Assembly (NCBI GenBank): GCA_041389565.1 | Contig: JAWKRP010000002.1 | Location: forward strand, 868,001-932,000 | Reading direction: 5' to 3' | DNA length: 64,000 bases | Origin: JACKEQ01 sp041389565 | Lineage (GTDB): Bacteria; Myxococcota_A; UBA796; GCA-2862545 | In this document: positions 49,585 to 57,111 of the stretch, piece by piece | How the letters are laid out: each line of letters begins with the position of its first letter | Numbering within the stretch: position 1 is the stretch's first letter | Position numbers and translations under genes: made by a program | Notes under the pieces: generated by a model | Databases searched by the model: none | What the model was told of the DNA's origin: nothing | Seen by the model: only the letters and a program-made list of their open reading frames with translations

Positions 49585-50763
49585 GTGGCCGCTCCGGCGG
49601 CGACCCCAAGCATCGACCTCGATTCGCTCGGCTCGTCGAACCGCTTTCAGAATTTCGACTATTTCAGAGGAGGCCGCGAGCCCCCGGCTCCAGCCTCCCA
49701 TCCCGTTCACTCTCCGTCCTGCGGCCCTCGGACGAAACCTCGCAACTTCAGGAAGTGCACCATCGACGCCTTCGGACCAAGACACAGCAAGTCGGAGCGT
49801 CTGACCGCCGAAGAGGAGAAGGAGATGGCTCGCGCCATTCGCCGTGCGGAGAGCCGTGCGCGCGAAGCGGTCGTGGGCGTCGACGCGGCGGAGTCGTGCT
49901 TGCAGCGCAAGCCCGATCGCGCCGAGCGCACCCGTGCCGGTATGGTCGATCGCCTGGAGAAGGCGGTCGAGGCTGTCTGGAAGGCTGCGCAGTCGGATCC
50001 CGACCTCAAGGATCGCGCTCGCAAGGCCAAGGGAGCCTGGGCCGAAGCCGAAGCCCTGCGATGGAAGCTCGCCATGAGCGGTCGTCGCATCGCGCACGGC
50101 GAGGCCCGGAAGCTCGCGGGCCCCTTCATGGACGAGCCCGATCTCGTCCAGGAGGGGTACATCGGCCTGCTGCGCGCCGCGAAGCGGTTCGACCCCGACC
50201 GTGACATCCGCTTCTCCACGTACGCCCGCTGGTGGGTGCGCGCTCAGATGACGCGCGCGATCGACCACACCGGGCGTCCCGTGCGCCTGCCGGGCTGCGC
50301 GGTGGAGCAGACGCGAAACCTGCGCAAGGCCATCAAGCGCTTCGAGGCCGCGGGCGTCACGTTCAACACGGGCGATCTGGCCGACGAGGTGGGCGTCGAC
50401 AAGTCGCGCGCCGAGTTCCTCCTGTCGCAGGGCAACACGGTCAGCCTCGACCAGCCGGTCGACGGCGGGCCGCGTCCGCGCTCGCTCGAGCACTTCCTCG
50501 CCGACGAGGATGCCACGCACCCCGACGACGAGGCGATCCACCAGCAGGAGATCGGCCGCATGCTCCAGGCGTTCCACATGGTGCTCACCGAGCGCCACCG
50601 GTACGTCCTCACGCGGCGCTACGGGCTCGAAGACAACGAGTTCCGCACCCTATCCGAGGTAGGCAAGGGCATGAACCTGTCGCGCGAGCGCGTCCGTCAG
50701 ATCGAGCGCGAGGCCCTCATCCGGCTCCGCGAGCAGGCCAACATCCGCGATGGCGTGAAGTAG
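49585..50763 (+). CDS. sigma-70 family RNA polymerase sigma factor (group 2/3), paralogue 2
   Basis: A 392-residue sigma factor nearly identical in its core to the one at 16317: the stretch from A-L-R-W-K-L-A-M-S-G through V-E-Q-T-R-N-L-R-K-A differs at only a few positions, including the same unusual region 2.4 (M-T-R-A-I-D-H-T-G-R-P-V-R-L-P-G). Region 4.2 ends S-R-E-R-V-R-Q-I-E-R-E-A-L. It differs in a 65-residue N-terminal extension, Pro/Ser/Arg-rich with little structure, before the shared S-E-R-L-T-A-E-E-E-K. The GTG start is supported by AAGGAAG seven bases upstream and a promoter about 90 bases upstream. Because regions 2.4 and 4.2 are so alike, the two factors probably read overlapping promoters but respond to different signals. 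Confidence 0.9.
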   Translation: MAAPAATPSIDLDSLGSSNRFQNFDYFRGGREPPAPASHPVHSPSCGPRTKPRNFRKCTIDAFGPRHSKSERLTAEEEKEMARAIRRAESRAREAVVGVDAAESCLQRKPDRAERTRAGMVDRLEKAVEAVWKAAQSDPDLKDRARKAKGAWAEAEALRWKLAMSGRRIAHGEARKLAGPFMDEPDLVQEGYIGLLRAAKRFDPDRDIRFSTYARWWVRAQMTRAIDHTGRPVRLPGCAVEQTRNLRKAIKRFEAAGVTFNTGDLADEVGVDKSRAEFLLSQGNTVSLDQPVDGGPRPRSLEHFLADEDATHPDDEAIHQQEIGRMLQAFHMVLTERHRYVLTRRYGLEDNEFRTLSEVGKGMNLSRERVRQIEREALIRLREQANIRDGVK

Positions 50764-50806
50764 GCAGGTCACGGCGGCCCGTCCTGCGGGCCTTCGCCAG
50801 ACGAGA

Positions 50807-50838
50807 AGAGGCGCGATCCCGGAAGGGGTCGCGCCTCT
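50807..50838 (+). terminator. strong hairpin after the second sigma factor gene
   Basis: AGAGGCGCGATCCC (50807-50820) and GGGGTCGCGCCTCT (50825-50838) form a 14-pair stem with one G-T pair and a GGAA loop. Only C-T-A-G-C-T follows, without a T run. It sits between convergent genes and probably ends transcription or stabilises the mRNA. Confidence 0.6.
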
Positions 50839-50890
50839 CTAGCTCAGCAGGTCGGGCCGCCCGTCGCCGAGCGGCCCTGGCCCGCGAAGA

Positions 50891-51469
50891 CTACAGGTTC
50901 GAGTTCGCGAAGTCCCAGTTCACGAGCTCCCACCAGCCCTTGACGTAGTCGGGGCGGGCGTTGCGGTAGTCGATGTAGTAGGCGTGCTCCCACACGTCGC
51001 AGGTGAGGATCGGCGTGTGGCCATCGGTGAGGGGGCAGCCGGCGTCGTGCGTGCCGACGACCTCGAGCTTGCCGGCGCCGTTCTTCACGAGCCACGCCCA
51101 GCCCGAGCCGAAGTGCGTGCCAGCGGCGTTGGTGAACGCCTCCTTGAAGGCCGCGAAGCTGCCGAAGTCGCGATCGATCGCGGCCTTGATGGCGCCCGTG
51201 GGCTCGCCCCCGCCGTTCGGCGACAGGCTGTTCCAGTAGAACGTGTGGTTCCAGATCTGGGCGGCGTTGTTGAACACCCCACCCTTGGTGGTGCGGATCA
51301 GGTCTTCGAGGGACTTGCCCTGAAGCGAGGCATCGGCCTCGACCGCGGCGTTGAGCTTCGCCACGTAGCCCGCGTGGTGCTTGCCGTGGTGGAAGGACAG
51401 CGTCTCGGCCGAGATGTGCGGCGCGAGGGCATCGTTGCTGTAGGGGAGGCGGGGAAGTTCGAAGGCCAT
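50891..51469 (-). CDS. sodB: iron superoxide dismutase
   Basis: A 192-residue superoxide dismutase very close to E. coli SodB. Metal ligands are H27 (F-H-H-G-K-H-H), H75 (I-W-N-H-T-F-Y-W), D158 and H162 (C-D-V-W-E-H-A-Y-Y-I-D). The Gln at 71 before the second His is in the position that marks the iron type. It converts superoxide to peroxide and oxygen in the cytoplasm. A weak promoter may lie at 51501-51529 (TTGAAA, 17 bases, TAAGGG on the minus strand). It ends 52 bases beyond the strong hairpin and converges on the sigma factor gene. Confidence 0.95.
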   Translation of the reverse strand: MAFELPRLPYSNDALAPHISAETLSFHHGKHHAGYVAKLNAAVEADASLQGKSLEDLIRTTKGGVFNNAAQIWNHTFYWNSLSPNGGGEPTGAIKAAIDRDFGSFAAFKEAFTNAAGTHFGSGWAWLVKNGAGKLEVVGTHDAGCPLTDGHTPILTCDVWEHAYYIDYRNARPDYVKGWWELVNWDFANSNL

Positions 51470-51555
51470 CGTCGGCTCCAGTGTTGGGGAAAAGGACTGT
51501 CCCTTAGTCCCGGGGTGGGGGAGTTTCAAACGGCGGGCGGCGTTAGAGTTCGGAC

Positions 51556-51990
51556 GTGGTGGTCTGGGCGTCGGTGCTGGTGTTCGCGACCCTGGCCTGT
51601 GCCGGAGCCCTGTGGGCTTGGCGCGCGCGAGAAGGTGGGGCGAACGAGAGCTGGGTGGCTGCCCGAGAGGGTCTGGTGCGCTTCTCCCCCGGTGGCACCG
51701 AGCTGTTCGCATGGGAGGCCGTGCTCGGGGCCGAGGCGACGGTCCGTTCCGTGCACCTGCGGTTCCGGCCGCACACGGTGCCGGTCGTGTACCGCCTGGG
51801 GCCGCCGCGCGAGCTGCCCCCGGTCGACGGGCTCGACGTGCCCGAGCGCGCTCTGGCCGGGGTCGCGCCACGGGTGTTCGTCGACATGGTCGAGCTGGCG
51901 CGCACGGATCCCGGAGCGCGCGCCCGTCTCCCCACGTTCGAGCACCCCGACGGCCCGCCGGAAGCCGTGCTGGCCGACCTCCAGCGGTAG
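51556..51990 (+). CDS. membrane-anchored protein of unknown function
   Basis: A 144-residue protein with one N-terminal hydrophobic segment (residues 2-22, V-V-W-A-S-V-L-V-F-A-T-L) ending at W-A-W-R-A-R, so a single-pass anchor or uncleaved signal. The body looks like a small beta domain (V-R-F-S-P-G-G-T-E-L-F-A-W-E-A, V-H-L-R-F-R-P-H-T-V-P-V-V-Y-R-L) followed by a helical end. I do not recognise a family. GTG start. Divergent from sodB and 19 bases upstream of another small gene on the same strand. Confidence 0.65.
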   Translation: MVVWASVLVFATLACAGALWAWRAREGGANESWVAAREGLVRFSPGGTELFAWEAVLGAEATVRSVHLRFRPHTVPVVYRLGPPRELPPVDGLDVPERALAGVAPRVFVDMVELARTDPGARARLPTFEHPDGPPEAVLADLQR

Positions 51991-52009
51991 ACTGGAGCCC
52001 GGAGGTGTC

Positions 52010-52270
52010 ATGAATTTCCGCTCGGATCTCGCGAAGCTCGTCGGCGGGCTCGATCCCGCGAAGCACGCCGTCGAGATCGACAAGCTCACGCGCTGCCGGC
52101 GCATCGAGGATCTCGTGTGGCTCGCCGAGAACAACAACGGCTGGCTGACCGACAGCCCTCGCGATCCCCGCGTGAAGCTGGTGCGCCACGGCACGGGCAC
52201 CTACCTCGTCGTGCAGTACGTCGACGGCTGGTCGAGCACGCTCTCCCAGGCGCCCTTCCGCACCCGGTAG
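52010..52270 (+). CDS. small protein of unknown function
   Basis: An 86-residue protein starting at an ATG with GGAGG four bases upstream. It has a helical N-terminal half (L-A-K-L-V-G-G-L-D-P-A-K-H) and a beta-rich C-terminal half (V-K-L-V-R-H-G-T-G-T-Y-L-V-V-Q-Y-V-D-G-W). Soluble, no signal, no Cys pair. No family recognised. It follows the membrane-anchored protein gene after 19 bases and is likely in the same transcript. Confidence 0.65.
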   Translation: MNFRSDLAKLVGGLDPAKHAVEIDKLTRCRRIEDLVWLAENNNGWLTDSPRDPRVKLVRHGTGTYLVVQYVDGWSSTLSQAPFRTR

Positions 52271-52297
52271 CCTCGCGCTCCGTGTCGGGAGGGGCCG

Positions 52298-53215
52298 CTA
52301 CCCCTTCAGCATGAGGACGAGGGCGATCCCGGTGCCCATCCCGGCACAGCCGAGGAACATCAGGACACCCGCGATGCCCACGTAGAGCAGCAGGTTGCTC
52401 TTCGGCGCGGGCTCGTCCCAGTCGTCGACATCCCCGATGGACGCCTCGGTGGCCTTCGGCGGCGCCTTGGCCTTCGCCTTGGGCTTCTCTGCAGCGGGCG
52501 CGTCGTCGGCGTCGGCCTCGGCGGCGGTTCCGTTGTCGTCGTCGTCGAACCAGTCGGCCGAGAACAGCGTGTCGGCATTCCCGCGCCGCTTGGCGACCTC
52601 GGGGAGGTTGTCGGGCGGAGAGGACGGCGGCGACGGAGGCTTCGCGGTGATCGGCGGCGGTGCGGCGGCCGGCGGAGCCACGGGGGGCGGAGCCGCAGCG
52701 ACGGGCGGGGCCGCGGCGGGCGCGACCGGAGGCGCGGCGGGAGCCGGAGGAGCTGCAGCGGCCGGAGCCGGCGGCGCCACGGGCGGCGGCGCGGCGGGCG
52801 GAGCCACAGGGGGCGGAGCTGCGGGAGCTGCGGCGGCCACGTCCCCGGTGTCGTCGTCGAAGTCGAAGTCCGGGAGGATCGTCGGGTTGGCGCTGCGCAC
52901 GCGCGGGGGCGGTGGCGGCTCCGAGATCATGGCCGGTGCGGACATCGTGGGATCGGCGGGGGGCGCAGGGGGCGCTGCTGGAGCCGGGGGCGCAGGAGCG
53001 GGCGGCGCAGGAGGCGCAGCGGTGACGGGCGTGGCGCCCGCGGGCATCCACATCGGCTTGCCGCCAGCGGGCTTCTCGGCAGGGGGCGCCGGCGGTGCGG
53101 GCTCGCTGTCGTTGTCCTCGTCCTCGAACCAGTCGGCCGAGAACAGGGTGTCCGCATTGCCACGTCGCCGCGCGACATCCGGCAGCTTGTCTTCGTCGTC
53201 GTTCTTTCCGGACAA
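52298..53215 (-). CDS. Pro-rich tail-anchored protein with a duplicated GNADTLFSADWF motif
   Basis: A 305-residue protein. A 25-residue block with core G-N-A-D-T-L-F-S-A-D-W-F, preceded by V-A-R-R-R and followed by acidic residues, occurs at residues 11-35 and again, almost unchanged, at 204-228. Between them lie about 150 residues of Pro/Ala-rich sequence with an acidic F-D-F-D-D-D patch. A basic/acidic stretch follows, and a single membrane helix at about 275-300 (L-L-L-Y-V-G-I-A-G-V-L-M-F-L-G). The N-terminal part should be cytoplasmic. The TTG start has AGGAGG seven bases upstream. No enzyme domain. The duplicated block looks like a short linear binding motif. Confidence 0.75.
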   Translation of the reverse strand: MSGKNDDEDKLPDVARRRGNADTLFSADWFEDEDNDSEPAPPAPPAEKPAGGKPMWMPAGATPVTAAPPAPPAPAPPAPAAPPAPPADPTMSAPAMISEPPPPPRVRSANPTILPDFDFDDDTGDVAAAAPAAPPPVAPPAAPPPVAPPAPAAAAPPAPAAPPVAPAAAPPVAAAPPPVAPPAAAPPPITAKPPSPPSSPPDNLPEVAKRRGNADTLFSADWFDDDDNGTAAEADADDAPAAEKPKAKAKAPPKATEASIGDVDDWDEPAPKSNLLLYVGIAGVLMFLGCAGMGTGIALVLMLKG

Positions 53216-53298
53216 GGAACGTCCTCCTGCGGCGCGATTCTCGCATGCGGAGGCGCCCGCTGTCACAGCGCGTGTGGCATCGGGCGCGTGGGAGACGC

Positions 53299-55632
53299 TC
53301 AGATGCCGAAGAAGGTGAGCACCTTCGCCATCACGGCGTCGCGATCGGGGCGGTTGTCGATGGTCTCGAACGGGAAGCCCATGTACACGAGCTTGAAGGT
53401 GCCCGACCACGTGACGGCCGCGGTGCCCCCGTTCGCGTAGGTGAGGGCGGAGCTGCTTCCGCCTTCGGGGGAGAGCACGTCGGGGTAGTTCGCCGAGAGG
53501 GTGCCGGGCGTGAAGAACCCGAGCTCGCCGATGCCCGCGAACACCCCCGAGGTGGTGGGCGCGATGGAGTAGGTGCCGGCGTCGTCGGAGACGTACGAGG
53601 CCTTCAGGTAGTCGGCGAAGAACGTCTGATCGGGCCCGGCCCCGAGCCAGTCGAGATCCCAGGCGACCTCGGCGCCGCTCACCATGAGCGCCTTGTTCCC
53701 GGAGGCCAGCCAGGCGGCCACCAGGCCCTGCTCGGTGGCGTCGAACGTCTCCTCGAGCGACGACTCCTCGCCGAACATCCAGATCACGGTGTCGTAGTCG
53801 GCCAGGAACACGTCGACGCCCAGCCGCTCGTTCGCGACGGTGTCGAAGCCTCGCGACCCCAGACCCTCGGTGGTCGCGACCGTGAAGTCGTGCCCGAACC
53901 CGCGGCTGTTCTCGGACTGGAACTCGTACCGGTCGTTCCCGTCGACCACGAGGATGCGCGACGGTGCCGTGCCCACGCGCGACCCGTACACATCGCTGGG
54001 ATCGGACTCACCCGCCCCGTTCAGCGCGGTGATCTTCACGTACTGCGTGCCGGTGAGCCCGCCGGCACGGTGCGTGGTCGAGGTGACGTAGCGTGCGTCG
54101 GACCGGCGCCAGGCGCGGCCGTCGGTGGACGTCCACACGAGGTACCCCGTGGCCCCCGAGACGGCAGACCACGCGATGTCGAGCGTGCCCGTGGTGGTGT
54201 TGCGCACGTACCGGAGCACCGGCTGGCCCGGGCGCGTGCCGAGGTTCCGGTTGTCGCGCGCGATCACCTCGACCACGTCGTCCTGCAGGGCGCGTGCGGT
54301 CGTGGTGCTGGGGGAGTCGTTCATCACGACGGACACGAGGTACCGGTGCCCGTCGTACCGGTGGTAGAGCACGCCACTCGTCGAGACCACGCCGATGCTC
54401 GGCAGCGTTCCGGTCTTCCCGAAGAACCGGCCGCTCGTGTCGCCGCCCGTCATGCGCGAGGACAGCGTGCCGATCACGCCGCCGATGCTGAACGTGCGCC
54501 GCCAGGCCTCGCCCGCGGGACGCTCCAGCATGGCCGCCTGCATCTCCGTGATGATGCGGGCGGTGACCCGGTTGTCGTGCGACAGGCCGCTGCCGTCGTA
54601 GAGCTCGAGCGGGGTGGTGTCGATCCCGAGGCCCGACAACCAGTCGATCACGGCTGCTTCGTTGTCGGCGTACGTGCTGCCGTTCCAGAGCGCGCGCCCG
54701 TTGTGGTGCGCGTGCATGTCGGCGAACTCGTTGTGGCTGTAGACCATCAGCGGATGGTCGGCGACGGACAGCGGCACGGACAGGCGCTCCGCGATGACCG
54801 AGGTGCCAGCCGGGGGCGTGAACGAGCTGCTGGTGGTGACCGAGCCCACCGAGACGCCCTCGTTCAGCAGCGCGAGCTCGAGGAGGTCGGCGGCTTCGTT
54901 CCGGTTGCCCGCGTAGTCGAGGTTGGTGGAGAGCGAGTAGCCCTCGACCAGGTACTCGCCCTGGACGGACAGCGTGCCGATGCTGGTGACGCCCGCATCC
55001 GCGATCCGCGCGGCCATCTGGTCGGCGGGGAACCCGTAGTCGCCATAGAACTCGGTGGACCAGCTGAAGTCGTGCTCGCCGACGACCGTGACGTTCACCG
55101 TACCGGACGTGCCCGTGGCCCAGGCCGTGACGGCGAACCGATGATCCTCGCCCAGCACGTCCATCGCGACGCCTGTGGTGAACATCTTCGTGTTCGAGGC
55201 CGGGACGCGCGGGGTGTCGGGGTTCGACTCGAACACGATCTGGCCGTTCTCGCCGTCGATCACCATCGCGGTGTGCACGGCCGAGGTGCTCGCCAGGATG
55301 GCGTCGATGTCGTTCGTGATGTCGATCACGGCGGCCGTGGTGAGCGTGGGGACCGGTGGGGGCGCGCTGTACGGGTCGGCGTCGGTGTCGGCATCGCTGT
55401 CGGCATCGCTGTCGGCATCGGAGTCGGAGTCGGCATCGCTGTCGGCGTCGGCATCCGCGTCGGTGTCGGCATCGCTGTCGGCATCGGAGTCGGAGTCGGC
55501 GTCGGCATCCGTGTCGGCGTCGGCATCGGTATCGGCGTCGGACTCGCTGCCCTGCTGGCGGATCTTGGAGTCGTTCGCCTTGGACTTGCAGGCGACGGAC
55601 AGGAGGAGGAGCAGGGGGAGGAACGCGCGCAT
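53299..55632 (-). CDS. dacB: PBP4-type D-alanyl-D-alanine carboxypeptidase lipoprotein
   Basis: A 777-residue lipoprotein. C15 in L-S-V-A-C is the lipobox; residues 29-86 are a linker of Asp-Ala, Asp-Ser and Asp-Thr units. Then comes a peptidase S13 (PBP4/DacB) domain with S146-N-T-K149, the S-H-N triad (in V-Y-S-H-N-E-F-A-D) and F-G-K-T-G-T-L. After it come a fibronectin III-like domain (W-S-A-V-S-G-A-T-G-Y-L-V-W) and a C-terminal alpha/beta domain (I-L-V-V-D-G-N-D-R-Y and D-T-V-I-W-M-F-G-E-E) that resembles glutamine-amidotransferase-like or ThuA-type folds. It should trim or cut peptidoglycan peptides. ATG 55630-55632 gives the signal peptide at the very start, with GAGG upstream. Confidence 0.88.
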   Translation of the reverse strand: MRAFLPLLLLLSVACKSKANDSKIRQQGSESDADTDADADTDADADSDSDADSDADTDADADADSDADSDSDADSDADSDADTDADPYSAPPPVPTLTTAAVIDITNDIDAILASTSAVHTAMVIDGENGQIVFESNPDTPRVPASNTKMFTTGVAMDVLGEDHRFAVTAWATGTSGTVNVTVVGEHDFSWSTEFYGDYGFPADQMAARIADAGVTSIGTLSVQGEYLVEGYSLSTNLDYAGNRNEAADLLELALLNEGVSVGSVTTSSSFTPPAGTSVIAERLSVPLSVADHPLMVYSHNEFADMHAHHNGRALWNGSTYADNEAAVIDWLSGLGIDTTPLELYDGSGLSHDNRVTARIITEMQAAMLERPAGEAWRRTFSIGGVIGTLSSRMTGGDTSGRFFGKTGTLPSIGVVSTSGVLYHRYDGHRYLVSVVMNDSPSTTTARALQDDVVEVIARDNRNLGTRPGQPVLRYVRNTTTGTLDIAWSAVSGATGYLVWTSTDGRAWRRSDARYVTSTTHRAGGLTGTQYVKITALNGAGESDPSDVYGSRVGTAPSRILVVDGNDRYEFQSENSRGFGHDFTVATTEGLGSRGFDTVANERLGVDVFLADYDTVIWMFGEESSLEETFDATEQGLVAAWLASGNKALMVSGAEVAWDLDWLGAGPDQTFFADYLKASYVSDDAGTYSIAPTTSGVFAGIGELGFFTPGTLSANYPDVLSPEGGSSSALTYANGGTAAVTWSGTFKLVYMGFPFETIDNRPDRDAVMAKVLTFFGI
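55375..55548 (-). repeat. Asp-Ser/Ala/Thr codon repeat in dacB-like gene
   Basis: About 174 bases built of repeated GTCGGCATC- and GTCGGCGTC-like nine-mers (plus-strand view), encoding an alternating Asp linker of roughly 58 residues. Such tracts change length by slippage. Confidence 0.85.
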
Positions 55633-55729
55633 CGGCCACCTCGACGACCCTGCCTGATAGCACGCAGAGCTCCCGTCCGCTCTTGACTCCGGCGCAGCGC
55701 CGAGCGACGCGGATGGTGTGAGGTCCGTC

Positions 55730-56140
55730 GTGTCTGTTCCCGCCTGGCTCCCGACCGTGCTCCTGTTGGTGGCGTCCAACACATTCATGACGTTCGCCTG
55801 GTACTATCACGTCCGTCAGCCCGGTTGGTCCCTCGCGCTGGCCATCGGGGTGAGCTGGATGATCGCGCTCCCCGAGTACGTGCTCCAGGTGCCGGCGAAC
55901 CGGTACGGCCACGTCGATCACGGCGGGGTGTTCACGCTCCCGCAGCTCAAGGTGCTCCAGGAGGCCATCACGCTCGTGGTGTTCGGGCTGTTCACCGTGT
56001 TCGTGGCCCGGGAGCGCCTCCGTCCCCAGGACCTGATCGCCTTCACGCTCGTGTTCCTCGCCGTCGTGGTGGCGATGTCGGGCCCCGCCCGGCTGCCCGG
56101 AACGCAGCCCGATGCCCACGGATCCGAAGGGTCGCCCTGA
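55730..56140 (+). CDS. DUF486 family (DMT-type) membrane protein
   Basis: A 136-residue protein of the DUF486 family. The start P-A-W-L-P-T-V-L-L-L-V-A-S-N-T-F-M-T-F-A-W-Y is the family signature, with P-E-Y-V-L-Q-V-P-A-N-R in the middle and L-P-Q-L-K-V-L-Q-E after it. Four membrane helices, half the size of an EamA transporter, suggest that it works as a dimer. Substrate unknown. GTG 55730 is preferred over GTG 55718 because the GAGG at 55720-55723 then has normal spacing. The DacB-like gene is divergent from it. Confidence 0.85.
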   Translation: MSVPAWLPTVLLLVASNTFMTFAWYYHVRQPGWSLALAIGVSWMIALPEYVLQVPANRYGHVDHGGVFTLPQLKVLQEAITLVVFGLFTVFVARERLRPQDLIAFTLVFLAVVVAMSGPARLPGTQPDAHGSEGSP

Positions 56141-56208
56141 CCCCTGTCCAAACCCTGTGGTCCCGGTGGGTTCTGCGTTACCATGCGGGTCCTCAGGGGG
56201 AGGGCAAC

Positions 56209-57075
56209 GTGCCGTCGGGAACCCGTCGCACTGCCAGCGTGAGTGGGGCCGACGACGCGCGACGCCCCGAGCTCGACGACAGCCTCGCACCGGCCAGCCC
56301 GGAGCTCGATCCGGCCGCGCAGCGTGCGCTGGATCGGTGGAATCCGGCGCCGTCGTTCAAGCGTCGTCTGTACGCGAAGGTCGTCGTGGCGGCCTGCAAG
56401 GCGCTCGTCCAGAACCTCAACTCGCTGGAGCTCCGCGGCGTCGAGGTCTTCGAGGAGGCGCGCCGCCAGGATCGCGCGCTGCTCACCTTCAGCAACCACG
56501 TGAGCCTGTTCGACGACCCCTGGCTCGTCGCGACGTTCTCCGGGTCCGACTGGCATCGCGCCCGATGGTGCGCGACCGACGCGCTGAACTTCTTCAGCAA
56601 CCCGATCAGCGCACGCCTGTTCTCGGCGGGGAAGGGGGTGCCCATCGTGCGCGGCGCCGGTCTCGACCAGCCGGGCATGCGCTTCCTCCGCGAGCGCCTG
56701 CGTGAGGGGGAGTGGGTGCACATCTTCCCGGAGGGCGGCCGCACCCGCGATCCCGAGCACCTGCGAACCCCGCTGAAGACCGGCCTGGCGCACCTCGTGA
56801 AGGCCACGCGCCCGCTGCTGCTGCCGTTCCATCACACCGGAATGGAGCAGGTGCTGCCGATCGGCGCCAAGCTCCCGCGCCTCGCGAACCACCTGACGCT
56901 CGAGTTCGGCACGATCCTGGACTCCGACGCCGTGCCACCCGGTCCCCGCGATCCCGACGCGCCCCCCGAGCTGCCGCTGGCCGACCGCTCGGTCGCCGAC
57001 ATCACGAGCTGGGCCGAAGCACGCCTGCTCGAGCTCGAGAAGCGCCAGCGGGATCGGGCCCGCGACGCGAAGTAG
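56209..57075 (+). CDS. tafazzin-like phospholipid acyltransferase (PlsC superfamily)
   Basis: A 288-residue acyltransferase. The catalytic motif is F-S-N-H-V-S-L-F-D-D-P (N-H-x-x-x-x-D), followed by V-P-I-V-R-G-A-G and F-P-E-G-G-R-T-R for substrate binding, then L-P-F-H-H-T-G-M. The D-D-P after the catalytic motif and the R-G-A-G are those of tafazzin-type transacylases. The N-terminal 60 residues are polar with one amphipathic helix, so it should be peripheral to the inner membrane. The GTG start has GGGAGGG five bases upstream. It follows the DUF486 gene by 68 bases. Acyl donor and lipid are not readable. Confidence 0.85.
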   Translation: MPSGTRRTASVSGADDARRPELDDSLAPASPELDPAAQRALDRWNPAPSFKRRLYAKVVVAACKALVQNLNSLELRGVEVFEEARRQDRALLTFSNHVSLFDDPWLVATFSGSDWHRARWCATDALNFFSNPISARLFSAGKGVPIVRGAGLDQPGMRFLRERLREGEWVHIFPEGGRTRDPEHLRTPLKTGLAHLVKATRPLLLPFHHTGMEQVLPIGAKLPRLANHLTLEFGTILDSDAVPPGPRDPDAPPELPLADRSVADITSWAEARLLELEKRQRDRARDAK

Positions 57076-57111
57076 GCCTCGCGGCCGTTCGTCGGCTGAA
57101 CCCTGCGGAGG

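Noticed and set aside
55375..55548. Short tandem repeat as a phase-variation switch
   Set aside because: The units are nine bases, so length changes keep the frame; only the linker length would vary.
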